A stretch of 64,000 nucleotides of DNA. Source: Nitrosomonas nitrosa. Lineage in GTDB: Bacteria; Pseudomonadota; Gammaproteobacteria; Burkholderiales; Nitrosomonadaceae. The notes under the pieces are model-generated. The model did no database searches. It was not told the DNA's origin and saw nothing but the letters and a program-made list of their open reading frames with translations. Shown here piece after piece: positions 8,766 through 17,339 of the stretch (positions are counted from its first letter, which is position 1; each line of letters opens with the position of its first letter). The stretch covers positions 153,834 through 217,833 of the forward strand of contig NZ_QAOO01000001.1 of assembly GCF_003051105.1 (NCBI RefSeq), in the 5' to 3' direction. Position numbers and translations under genes: made by a program.

Positions 8766-9637
8766 CATATTCTACTTGGTTTAAATTTGCAATTGTCAAA
8801 ATGATACCGTTTCATATTAGAAACCCCTCCTGTTTTATTGCAATGAGGGCAAGTGATTATTCGATCAGGAATTCCTCTCCTAGCCAAACTCAATTTTCTC
8901 TTGGTCTCTTCAGAATGTTTCTTTCCATAATTTGGATGATTTTCTCCTTTATTAGCCAAACTCATTTTTCTCTTGGTCTCTTCAGAATGTTTCTTTCCGT
9001 ACCGTGGATGATTTTCTACAGCATACTTCCCTTTATTTGTCTCACTAATTTTTTTCTTGGTCTGTTCAGACAATTTCTTTCCATACCGTGGATGATTTTC
9101 TCCAGCATATTTTCCTCTCCTAGCCAAACTCAATTTTTTCTTGGTCTCTTCAGACAATTTCTTTCCATACCGTGGAGATTTTTTTCCTCTCCTAGCCAAA
9201 CTCATTTTTTTACGTGTTTCTTCAGACATTCCTTTTTTAGCCAAACTCATTTTTTTTCGTGTCTCAGCAGAAGGAGTTATTCCTGCAGTAGTAAATTTTG
9301 AACCTTGATTGTGTTTATTCAAGTAATCCTTATCATTTTCAATATCAAATAATTTATGAAGTAATGCTTCACAAAATAGTGCTTTATCTTTAGTGTCAAA
9401 AATTTTTACACTCTCAACCTTAAAGTTTTTAATCCCCCCATCAAGTTTTATATTTTTCCTTACCAATCGTGATGAAGTGAAATAACCCTTTCTATGTCCT
9501 TTACTTTTACCTTCAATATATTTTTCTATCGGCCTAAACAGTTCTTCTGGATGTGATCCCTTAGCAGTCCTTGATCCGATATACCATTTCCCCGTTACTT
9601 TATGACTTACCGCATAAACATAATATGTCGTATTCAT
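8765..9637 (-). CDS. GIY-YIG homing endonuclease with NUMOD3 repeats (copy 2)
   Basis: A 290-residue relative of the gene at 78-818, sharing almost the same N-terminal 110 residues ([18 protein letters not shown] core, then the [17 protein letters not shown] and [19 protein letters not shown] segments). It has six NUMOD3-like repeats ([15 protein letters not shown] with NHPRYGKK linkers) against five in copy 1, and the same zinc-finger end (CPHCNKTGG). It lies opposite to the phage genes between the tail tube and tail chaperone genes. AGGAG stands before the ATG. The sequences diverge most in repeat number, suggesting the copies have acquired different target sites. Confidence 0.9.
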   Translation of the reverse strand: MNTTYYVYAVSHKVTGKWYIGSRTAKGSHPEELFRPIEKYIEGKSKGHRKGYFTSSRLVRKNIKLDGGIKNFKVESVKIFDTKDKALFCEALLHKLFDIENDKDYLNKHNQGSKFTTAGITPSAETRKKMSLAKKGMSEETRKKMSLARRGKKSPRYGKKLSEETKKKLSLARRGKYAGENHPRYGKKLSEQTKKKISETNKGKYAVENHPRYGKKHSEETKRKMSLANKGENHPNYGKKHSEETKRKLSLARRGIPDRIITCPHCNKTGGVSNMKRYHFDNCKFKPSRI

Positions 9638-9722
9638 TTTTCTCCTTTATTAATTTGCAGAATTATAACTCCACTTATTTTTTACCCTTGATTTTTTAAA
9701 ATTTTTTCAAACAAAAAATCCA

Positions 9723-9733
9723 TATAAATAATT
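9723..9733 (+). promoter_or_regulatory. TATAAATAATT box, copy c
   Basis: Third exact copy of the 11-mer seen at 3180 and 4959, 29 bases before the tail chaperone start at 9763. It would restart transcription after the terminator at 8737 and the inverted endonuclease gene. Confidence 0.5.
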
Positions 9734-9762
9734 AGATCGCATCATAATTTATAAGGAAAAAC

Positions 9763-10146
9763 ATGAGCTTATCTTTAATCCAAAGAATCCAGAAAGAACG
9801 CGAAGTTACTCTTGAGCATCAAGGAATAACGTTTACTTTCGAGTTGCCCACACTAGAATTCATCCTAGCCAATCTTGAAACCGACCTAACGCCCCAAGAT
9901 TTGGCGAGAAAACAAATCCTCAATTGGGCGGGGATGAATGAATCCCACTTCCTTTCAGATGGCAACCCAGAAGTTGAAGTGCCTTTCAGCTCTGAGCTAT
10001 TCGATATTTTCATTGCCAATGACATTGAACTTGCAACTCTAGCCCTAAACGCATTCACACAAAAATGCATTGAAAAACAGAATAAGAAAAATGAATTGGG
10101 AAAGCCTTTGAAGAGTTCATCGCGTGGCAAGAAATCGGGCAACTAA
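9763..10146 (+). CDS. Tail assembly chaperone, gpG-like
   Basis: A 127-residue protein directly upstream of the tape measure gene, the place of lambda gpG. It is rich in charged helices and ends in a basic Lys/Ser tail. In lambda, gpG and the frameshift product gpGT coat the tape measure protein before the tube assembles. Codons 112-114 contain the heptamer G GGA AAG (10098-10104), identical to the lambda slippery site, so a fraction of ribosomes should move to the -1 frame and make the longer product described next. Confidence 0.85.
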   Translation: MSLSLIQRIQKEREVTLEHQGITFTFELPTLEFILANLETDLTPQDLARKQILNWAGMNESHFLSDGNPEVEVPFSSELFDIFIANDIELATLALNAFTQKCIEKQNKKNELGKPLKSSSRGKKSGN

Positions 10147-10364
10147 AGACAAAAAAAATCAATACTAAAAATTATGTCCCCCCACCTGAAATCATCCAAG
10201 CGGTTGAAATTTGGAACTTTTTAGGTGGGGGATTCGACGCATCAAAACTAGATATACCATTTGCATATTATAGAGTGGAACAAGTTGAAGAAATGATTCA
10301 TCTGTTATTGATGATAAGGGATTACAGGTTGGAAAAGCAGAAGGCAGAAATGTCCCAACAATAA
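9763..10364 (+). CDS. Tail assembly chaperone, gpGT-like -1 frameshift product
   Basis: Ribosomes slipping -1 at 10098-10104 leave the gpG frame after codon 114 and read 86 further codons from 10104 to a TAA at 10362-10364. The T-part has no good start of its own and reads GKAFEEFIAWQEIGQ, then NYVPPPEIIQAVEIWNFLG, and later AYYRVEQVEEMIHLLLMIRD, a protein-like sequence ending just before the tape measure gene. Total product is about 200 residues. Known biology of lambda-like tails requires a fixed ratio of G to GT. I derived the second frame by hand. The frameshift itself is inferred from the exact slippery heptamer, the open second frame and its position. Confidence 0.82.
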
Positions 10365-10400
10365 AGCCAACAAAAATAATAAAAACAATAAGAAGAAAGT

Positions 10401-13400
10401 ATGGCAACGAAAGCTCAAATAGACATAGTCGGAAATGATCTAACGCAATCAGCATTTAAGTCTGTAATCAATAACATAGAACAGACTAATAATTCTGTTA
10501 CTAAGTTAGAGAGATCACTTCAATCTGGATTTTCAAATTTAAAATCAACCCTTGGTTTTGGCCTTGCGGGTTTATTTTCTGTATCGACAGTTAAATCTAT
10601 TGCAGATGCAAGTATTCAACTAGATAGAGTTTTTTCTGCTTTAACGGTTGGCACGGGGTCGGTTCGCGATGCAACTAAATCTTTTGAATTTTTAAAAACT
10701 GTTACATCCCAGTTAGGGATCGATTTAAAAACTTCATCTGAGCAATATTCTAGATTGGCCGCGGCCGCAAGGGGAACCGCATTAGAAGGAAAAGCTACTC
10801 AAGATTTATTTGTTGCTGTTGCTCAAGCTGCGGGTGCATTGGGTCTTAGCTCTGATGATACTGGCCGAGCATTATTAGCACTGCAACAAATTGTTTCTAA
10901 AGGAAAAGTTTCACTAGAAGAACTTTCGGGCCAATTGGGCGAGGTGATCCCAGGCGCAATGCAGATGGCTGCTAGGGCAATGGGGCTTACTGTCGGTGAG
11001 CTCAACAAGATGATATCTTCTGGTCAGATAATGGCTCATCAATTGTTACCTGCCCTTGCATCTGAAATCACAAAAACATTTGGCGATCAAGCAATTGCAA
11101 ATTCTCAAGGTTTAAACGCTCAATTAAACCGCTTGAATAATGCAATGTTCGATTTGAAAATTGCCATTGCCGAAACTGGTTTGATTGAGTTTTTAACTAC
11201 AACTGTCAAGTGGGGCACTCAAGCAGCTAATGTCCTAGCTAGTGTATTTGGTGGTGGCGCTAAAGTATCCGAAATAGATAGTCAAGTTAAAAAAATCGAT
11301 GATTTAACAAATAAATTAAACTCGTTAAGGGATAAAAAGAATATCCCTATATTTGGCGAAAAAATATTATTCAATAAAAAAGAAGAGGATTTTCTTCTTT
11401 ATCAAATTGAAACGGCCAAAGAAGAATTAGATAAGCTCAAGCAATCAGCCAAGGAAACGAAACAAGCAACGCAAGAAGTAATCACTCCCCCTAAAACTGG
11501 CGGTGGTACTGGTGGAGGTAAGCCTACTGGTGGAAAATCCAGAAAGCCTGAAATTTCAGAATCTGAAAAATTCATTGCCCAATTAAAACAAGAAGCCGAG
11601 CAAGCGGGTTTGACGAAACTTGAATTGACTAAACTTCAAGCGGCTAAACTCGGATTATCCGAACAATCAAAAGAATACATTGCCCACCTTGAAGCATTGC
11701 ATGACAAGCAAATTGAGGAAACCGAAGGCGCAAGAATATGGAATGAGGAACTTAAAAAGTCACAACAGGTAATCGAATCTCTAAAAACTCCACTCGACAA
11801 ATTACAAGATGAATTGACAGAGTTAAAACGATTACATGACAATGGATTATTGAGTTTTGAACAGTGGAAACAGGCAGCCACTAATGCAACTGTAGAATGG
11901 TCAAAACTCGGTAAAGGCACGAAAGATACACTAAGGGATTCTAACCAGTATGTAGTCCAAGCAGCAAGAAATATGCAAACTGCATTTGCAGATTTCCTTT
12001 TTAATCCATTCGACAAAGGACTAAAGGGATTAGTTAAGTCATTAGGGTCTACCCTTTACAGAATGGCGGCTGAGATAGCATCCAGTAAATTATTAGGTGG
12101 ATTTGAGAATTTATTTAAGGGTAAAAGTTCTAGTGGTTCTGGTGGTTTTTTTAATCAATTATCATCAATTTTTAGCACTGGCTCCACCTTAAGTAATTTT
12201 ATTCCAGGATCAAGTTCTATTGGGGCATTTATCTCCGGTATGGGTGGCGGTACAGTTCCAGGTGTCTCCAGTCAAGCTGCATTAATGGGTACTCAATTTG
12301 CAACTGTTGCAGGCCCACTTCTAGCAAATGCCATTGGCTTTTACTTAGGCAAAGAGATAGGCGGCGATAAGAAGCTATTTGGAATGAATAGCACTATCAC
12401 ATCTGCTATCGGTACTGTTTTAGGTGGGCCTTTAGGTGGGATTATTGGCGGTAGCCTAAATGCTCTATTTGGTAGAGGCCCCTATAAACTCAATGCCAGA
12501 AACTTTATCGGGGAGGTTGATGCTGATTCGGTTGATGCCACTATAAGAGATAAATTTAAGTCTAAGGGTGGATTATTCACATCGAATAAATCTAAGTTCA
12601 TCTCAACTGAAATTGATCAAGAATTAAAGGAGTTACTTGACAATACTCTTCTCGGTTTCTCGAATTCGATCAGAACTTTCACAAAAGAATTACAGATTGA
12701 TGCATCCGCCCTAGATGCATTCAGAGAAGGTTTTAATATTAGAATTGATCATAATGATCAAGAAAAAGCGCAACAACAAATAACAGAGTTGTTCAATTCC
12801 TTTGGCGAATCAATGACTAGGCTAGTCTTGCCAAGTGTCGAACAATTCAATAAATCCGGCGAATCCCTATTCCAAACTTTCCAAAGATTAACAGGTGAAT
12901 TTATCACCCTAGTAGATGCAACTGTCATACTAGGTAAATCCTTACAGGAAGGAAGGGATTTAGTCAAGAATGCTGGTTTCGGTTTTCAAGAAACGTTCCT
13001 CAAGTTATTTGGTGGAATAGAAAATTTCAGTAATCTTGCAAATCATTTTGAATCTGAATTCCTTGATGCATCCGTTAGAGCAGCTAGAGATCAAGAAAAG
13101 TTAACCGAAGAATTAAATAGGCTAGGATTGAATGCCAAAATGACAAGGCAAGAGTTTACCGCCCTAGTCCAATCATATGGTAATGCAAACGGAATATCAC
13201 AAGAACTATTCGCCGAGCTTCTAGTTTTAGCTCCTTTATTTGATAAAGTACATGATTCGATTGAATCCGTTAATGAATCGACCGAAGGCTTAACTGATGG
13301 ATTCGCCCAAGCCGTTAAAAATATTGACGATTTAAAGAATGATCTTCAACAGGCTTATGATTCCCGATCATCCTCATTAACTGCTATTAGGGATTCATTC

Positions 13401-14432
13401 AAACAGATTATCAATAACTTATCTCAATTTAGGCAATCACTAGGACAAGGGGCTTTGTCTCCATTAACCCCTGCCCAAAAACTAGATGAAGCTAGAATTG
13501 CATTTAATCGAGCCGTTTTAGGGATGAGATCAGGCGATCAAAAAGCCTTTGAAGAATTGCCAAGGGTTGCGGAGGAATTCCTCAAGGCATCTCAAGTTTA
13601 CAATGCTTCGAGTGCTACCTATGTATCTGATTTTAATCTGGTAAGAAAAATACTAGAAGAAGCAGAGGGTTATGCTCAAGAGCAAGTTGATTATGCAGAT
13701 GAGCAACTTAAGGTTTTAAAAGAACAAGTATCAGGTCTACTTGATGTAAATGACAGTGTCAAGTCGGTAGAGGATGCCATTAGGGATTTAATCGAAGTAA
13801 TGGCTGCCACAACTGGCAATCAAAATATAACCAATGAGCAGATCAAAGCGGTAGCCAATGATCCTAATTTATCCAACAGTCAAAAATTAGATTGGGCAAA
13901 AAGTAAAGGGGTTTCTGATAGTCAAATTATATCTGCTGTTCCAGGCGTTACCCAAAAAGACCTAACCAATATTAGATCAGGAAGTTATATATCGGATAGT
14001 CAAATTAGGGAATTTGTGAATGCCAATTCCGGTAACTTAATGGCCGTTTATGATGCTGCAGTATCAAATGGAATTAGCCGTCAAAGATTAGCTTATGCAA
14101 TGGGATGGAGTGTTCAGGAGATTGAAGACTGGGTTAGAAAGAATAATCTAGCCATGTTTAAGTCAGGAACTGATTTTGTACCGAAAGACGGAATAGCCAT
14201 GTTGCATAAAGGGGAAGCAGTCATTCCTGAATCAGTATCAGGTTTAATCAAAGAATTAATTCAGGAAGTTAAGGAATTGCGAAGAGAACAAAATAGGCAG
14301 ACAGATGCATCAATAAGAACAACTGTTCAATCCAATATCGATAATGCGGAAAGAATTATAAACAGCACAATGCAAAGTGTAAAAAATCAAGTTTGGGTTA
14401 ATACACGTTACAAAATTGCGGGGGGAAGATAA
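10401..14432 (+). CDS. Tail tape measure protein
   Basis: The longest gene of the prophage (1343 aa). It sets tail length and is threaded through the tube. The N-terminus carries the tape-measure domain (about residues 60-260, with TSSEQYSRLAAAARG and LGLSSDDTGRALLALQQI). A long charged helical region follows, then glycine-rich hydrophobic segments (for example IGGSLNALFG near 690) compatible with membrane passage during DNA injection. The end has a FKSGTDFVPKDGIAMLHKGE module common at tape-measure C-termini. A typical length of 1.5 angstrom per residue would imply a tail near 200 nm, an estimate only. Its stop overlaps the next start (TAATG). Confidence 0.92.
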   Translation: MATKAQIDIVGNDLTQSAFKSVINNIEQTNNSVTKLERSLQSGFSNLKSTLGFGLAGLFSVSTVKSIADASIQLDRVFSALTVGTGSVRDATKSFEFLKTVTSQLGIDLKTSSEQYSRLAAAARGTALEGKATQDLFVAVAQAAGALGLSSDDTGRALLALQQIVSKGKVSLEELSGQLGEVIPGAMQMAARAMGLTVGELNKMISSGQIMAHQLLPALASEITKTFGDQAIANSQGLNAQLNRLNNAMFDLKIAIAETGLIEFLTTTVKWGTQAANVLASVFGGGAKVSEIDSQVKKIDDLTNKLNSLRDKKNIPIFGEKILFNKKEEDFLLYQIETAKEELDKLKQSAKETKQATQEVITPPKTGGGTGGGKPTGGKSRKPEISESEKFIAQLKQEAEQAGLTKLELTKLQAAKLGLSEQSKEYIAHLEALHDKQIEETEGARIWNEELKKSQQVIESLKTPLDKLQDELTELKRLHDNGLLSFEQWKQAATNATVEWSKLGKGTKDTLRDSNQYVVQAARNMQTAFADFLFNPFDKGLKGLVKSLGSTLYRMAAEIASSKLLGGFENLFKGKSSSGSGGFFNQLSSIFSTGSTLSNFIPGSSSIGAFISGMGGGTVPGVSSQAALMGTQFATVAGPLLANAIGFYLGKEIGGDKKLFGMNSTITSAIGTVLGGPLGGIIGGSLNALFGRGPYKLNARNFIGEVDADSVDATIRDKFKSKGGLFTSNKSKFISTEIDQELKELLDNTLLGFSNSIRTFTKELQIDASALDAFREGFNIRIDHNDQEKAQQQITELFNSFGESMTRLVLPSVEQFNKSGESLFQTFQRLTGEFITLVDATVILGKSLQEGRDLVKNAGFGFQETFLKLFGGIENFSNLANHFESEFLDASVRAARDQEKLTEELNRLGLNAKMTRQEFTALVQSYGNANGISQELFAELLVLAPLFDKVHDSIESVNESTEGLTDGFAQAVKNIDDLKNDLQQAYDSRSSSLTAIRDSFKQIINNLSQFRQSLGQGALSPLTPAQKLDEARIAFNRAVLGMRSGDQKAFEELPRVAEEFLKASQVYNASSATYVSDFNLVRKILEEAEGYAQEQVDYADEQLKVLKEQVSGLLDVNDSVKSVEDAIRDLIEVMAATTGNQNITNEQIKAVANDPNLSNSQKLDWAKSKGVSDSQIISAVPGVTQKDLTNIRSGSYISDSQIREFVNANSGNLMAVYDAAVSNGISRQRLAYAMGWSVQEIEDWVRKNNLAMFKSGTDFVPKDGIAMLHKGEAVIPESVSGLIKELIQEVKELRREQNRQTDASIRTTVQSNIDNAERIINSTMQSVKNQVWVNTRYKIAGGR

Positions 14433-15862
14433 TGTCATTCCAAGATTGGATAGAATCCGATTCTACATATAAGTGTGTTTTAGTTGATGTCGATGTTAAG
14501 GATGGGGCAGAAAAAACTTTAAATTTATCAAGTAGACCGTACCCTGGTTATAACCCAATTGTAATTGGTGATTCTATATCAATGACAGAAAGATTATCAC
14601 TGGATGGTAGAAGTGGATTTACCGTTGGCGATATCGAATTGATGAATGCCGATGGTTCAATCGATTCTTATTTAGATTACATATGGGCTAATCGTTCCGT
14701 TAAAGTTTATGTTGGTGACGTTAGATTTGATAAAGTAGATTTTGAATTGGTGCTGGACGGTGTCACCGATGATATTGATTCCAAATCAAGGGATGTTTTA
14801 AACATTAAAGTTAGGGATAAATTACAACGATTAGAATTCCCTTTAACTGAGAATTACTTAGGGGGCAGCGGTAATAATAAGGATTCATTGTTGCCGTTAT
14901 GTTTTGGGGAGGTTTTTAACATATCTCCTTTGTTGGCCGATGAGGCAACTTTAAAATATCAATATCATCAAGGGGCAACTGAGGGAGTTATTGAAGTTAG
15001 GGACAATGGAGTTCCGGTTGGATTTACCGCCAATAACACAACGGGTACTTTTGTACTTACTCAAGATCCATTTGGGCAAGTTACCTGTAGCGTTCAAGGG
15101 GATAAGCCCACAAACTGGAATACAACAGCAGCCAATATAATCAATAGAATTGTAACTACATATGGTCACAGTGATTTAAGATTTTCTGGTGGGGATATCG
15201 ATTCATCAAATTTTAATGCTTTTGATTTAGCCAATCCCCAACCACTAGGTATCTATATCGATTTATCCGATACTGTTTTAAACGTATGCAATCAAATCGC
15301 ACAATCTGTTGGCGCTCAATTGATGGTTAATAGACTGGGTAAATTACAACTGCATAAGGTAACATTAACCCCAACAGGAACCCCTACTGAAATCACAAGT
15401 AAAGATATTATTGCCGGTTCTTTATCTGTCGCCCAGAAAATAAAAGTTCAGGGTAGTTTCAAAGTTCAATATTGCAAAAATTGGACTGTTCAGCCGGTAC
15501 TCGATACTAGAATACCTGCAGCCCATAAAGATTTATTGGCTAAAGAATGGCTAGAAGTTAAGGCTGAAAACGCAACAGTTAAATCTAACTATAAGCAATT
15601 GGTAGAGGTTGAAGCAATCCCCACTTTATTATTACAAGAATCGGATGCTCAAGATTTGGCGGATCATTACCTTTCCATCTATTCCACCCCTAGATTCATT
15701 TTATCCCTAACTGTTACCCCTAAATTTATGACAATGAACTTAGGGGATTTTGTAACAATAACAACAAATAGATTTGGGTTAGATAGTGGGAAAACAGGTC
15801 AGGTGGTTGGGATTCAAATTAATTTGGGGAATGGTAACGTTAACCTGGAGGTGTTAATTTAA
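14432..15862 (+). CDS. Phage tail tip protein, function unassigned
   Basis: A 476-residue protein in the tail tip region, coupled to the tape measure by a TAATG overlap and to the fibre gene by a gap of zero bases. It has beta-rich segments such as SMTERLSLDGRSGFTVGDIELMNAD, a domain with ITSKDIIAGSLSVAQKIKVQ, and a C-terminal VTPKFMTMNLGDFVTITTNRFG module resembling hub or tip proteins. I do not recognise lambda M, L, K, I or J here, so the tip is built differently from lambda. It is likely the platform between tube and fibre. Confidence 0.6.
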   Translation: MSFQDWIESDSTYKCVLVDVDVKDGAEKTLNLSSRPYPGYNPIVIGDSISMTERLSLDGRSGFTVGDIELMNADGSIDSYLDYIWANRSVKVYVGDVRFDKVDFELVLDGVTDDIDSKSRDVLNIKVRDKLQRLEFPLTENYLGGSGNNKDSLLPLCFGEVFNISPLLADEATLKYQYHQGATEGVIEVRDNGVPVGFTANNTTGTFVLTQDPFGQVTCSVQGDKPTNWNTTAANIINRIVTTYGHSDLRFSGGDIDSSNFNAFDLANPQPLGIYIDLSDTVLNVCNQIAQSVGAQLMVNRLGKLQLHKVTLTPTGTPTEITSKDIIAGSLSVAQKIKVQGSFKVQYCKNWTVQPVLDTRIPAAHKDLLAKEWLEVKAENATVKSNYKQLVEVEAIPTLLLQESDAQDLADHYLSIYSTPRFILSLTVTPKFMTMNLGDFVTITTNRFGLDSGKTGQVVGIQINLGNGNVNLEVLI

Positions 15863-17023
15863 ATGGCTGCAACAATAAATCCACGTGATATCTATTTGGA
15901 CAGTGAGGTTACAAGGAAAAATCAAGTAACCATTCCACCTGAATATAATATAGATTACTTACAAGTTGATAATGGCCCACCTGCAACGGCAACATCTAAT
16001 TATTTCAGCACATCCACAAGTAACCCAACAGGTGGAAATGATGGGGATGCACACTATAATTCATCCACTAATACTATGTGGTTCAAGATCGATGGAACTT
16101 GGCGCAAGGGGGGAACAATTAATGCTGGCGAAATAACTGTTGGCACTTTAGCTGCAGCCAGGATTGCCGCCAATTCAATTACCGCCGATAAAATCAACGT
16201 TTCCACCTTATCAGCCATTGCCGCTAATTTAGGAACTGTTACCGCTGGCACTATCTCGGGAAGTTCTAATATTGAGATTACCGGAAGGGGTGCGTTTAAA
16301 GGAATGGGATTAACTGAAGGACAAAATGCCTCCTTAGTAGCTAATCCCACAAGTGCATCGGGTGGCTTTGGATTATGGGCTGGTGCATCTTCATCCGGTT
16401 ATGCTGCTGTACTTGGTAGCGGATCAAGTGCTGCCAATGGTGTGACCGGAACGGCTTCTGGTTCTGGTCGAGGTGTAACTGCCATTCATACCGGAAGCGG
16501 TACTGCATTAGGCGTTATTGGAAAAATGACGATTACCGATACCTCACTAGTGTCTAATCTTAACGCCGATATGGTAGATGGTTACCACTCTACTTCATTT
16601 TGTAGAACCATTGGCTCTCATTCTGGAACTGCAACTGTATCATCAAGTAACTTCAATGTCCTAAGTTCGGTATCTGGTGTTTCGACAAGTGGCGGTGGAT
16701 CAAATATAACCATTTATTCAGTTTCCGATAAAAGACTTAAATTTGATATTTCACCCGAAAGATTAGGGTTGGATTTTATCAACAAATTAAATCCGGTTAC
16801 ATTCAGGAAGAAAGACAATCCCGATATTTTATATCATGGATTTATAGCCCAGGATATGAAGGGGTTGGTAGAAGGAAATGACGATTGCTTACATTATCTA
16901 AATCCAAATGGATATTGGGGAGTGGATTATATGGCAATGACCGCCCCATTGGTTAGAGCTGTTCAGCAATTAAGTTCCAAGGTGGAGAGATTGGAAAGAA
17001 TAAATAATAGTATCACATCATAA
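15863..17023 (+). CDS. Tail fibre/spike with C-terminal S74 chaperone domain
   Basis: A 386-residue fibre. The middle is low-complexity, Gly/Ser/Thr/Ala-rich (for example GTVTAGTISGSSNIEITG), typical of trimeric beta-structured shafts. From about residue 286 a peptidase S74 intramolecular chaperone follows: VSDKRLKFDI with candidate catalytic Ser288 and Lys293, then LNPVTFRKKDN, YHGFIAQDM and a final coiled-coil-like LVRAVQQLSSKVERLERI. In this family the chaperone helps the fibre trimerise and then cleaves itself off. The mature fibre would therefore be about 287 residues. Its target on the host is unknown. Confidence 0.85.
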   Translation: MAATINPRDIYLDSEVTRKNQVTIPPEYNIDYLQVDNGPPATATSNYFSTSTSNPTGGNDGDAHYNSSTNTMWFKIDGTWRKGGTINAGEITVGTLAAARIAANSITADKINVSTLSAIAANLGTVTAGTISGSSNIEITGRGAFKGMGLTEGQNASLVANPTSASGGFGLWAGASSSGYAAVLGSGSSAANGVTGTASGSGRGVTAIHTGSGTALGVIGKMTITDTSLVSNLNADMVDGYHSTSFCRTIGSHSGTATVSSSNFNVLSSVSGVSTSGGGSNITIYSVSDKRLKFDISPERLGLDFINKLNPVTFRKKDNPDILYHGFIAQDMKGLVEGNDDCLHYLNPNGYWGVDYMAMTAPLVRAVQQLSSKVERLERINNSITS

Positions 17024-17039
17024 TAATAAGGAGAAAAAA

Positions 17040-17339
17040 GTGAGGGATAAAACTTTTCATTTTGGCAAAAAAGAAGAAATTGTAACAATGCTATATAGCC
17101 CAAGCAAAAGAATAATAATTGAGGTTGGCGTAGGAAATAATGTCAATGGAAATTTTGAAGAATTACCCAATCAAAACTACGAACAATATACACTTGATAT
17201 TGAAACCGGCCTTGCCAATTTTGAATCCAATGCTGAGATTATGGCAATGGTAGAGACATTTAAAAATTATTGTTGGGAGACTGTTGTAAATCCAATTAGA
17301 GTTGAAATCGAGGCGAGAAGAAATGCTGATATTGGGTAA
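17040..17339 (+). CDS. Hypothetical small phage tail-region protein
   Basis: A 99-residue acidic protein with a GTG start preceded by AAGGAG. It lies between the S74 fibre and the RCC1 tail protein and overlaps the latter by 17 bases. No family recognised. The position suggests a fibre chaperone or a minor tip component, but nothing in the sequence proves this. Confidence 0.6.
   Translation: MRDKTFHFGKKEEIVTMLYSPSKRIIIEVGVGNNVNGNFEELPNQNYEQYTLDIETGLANFESNAEIMAMVETFKNYCWETVVNPIRVEIEARRNADIG

Noticed and set aside
8801..9301. Plus-strand frame of 166 residues opposite the second endonuclease
   Set aside because: It is the antisense of the NUMOD3 repeats, with a repetitive Phe/Ser-rich sequence and no start signal.
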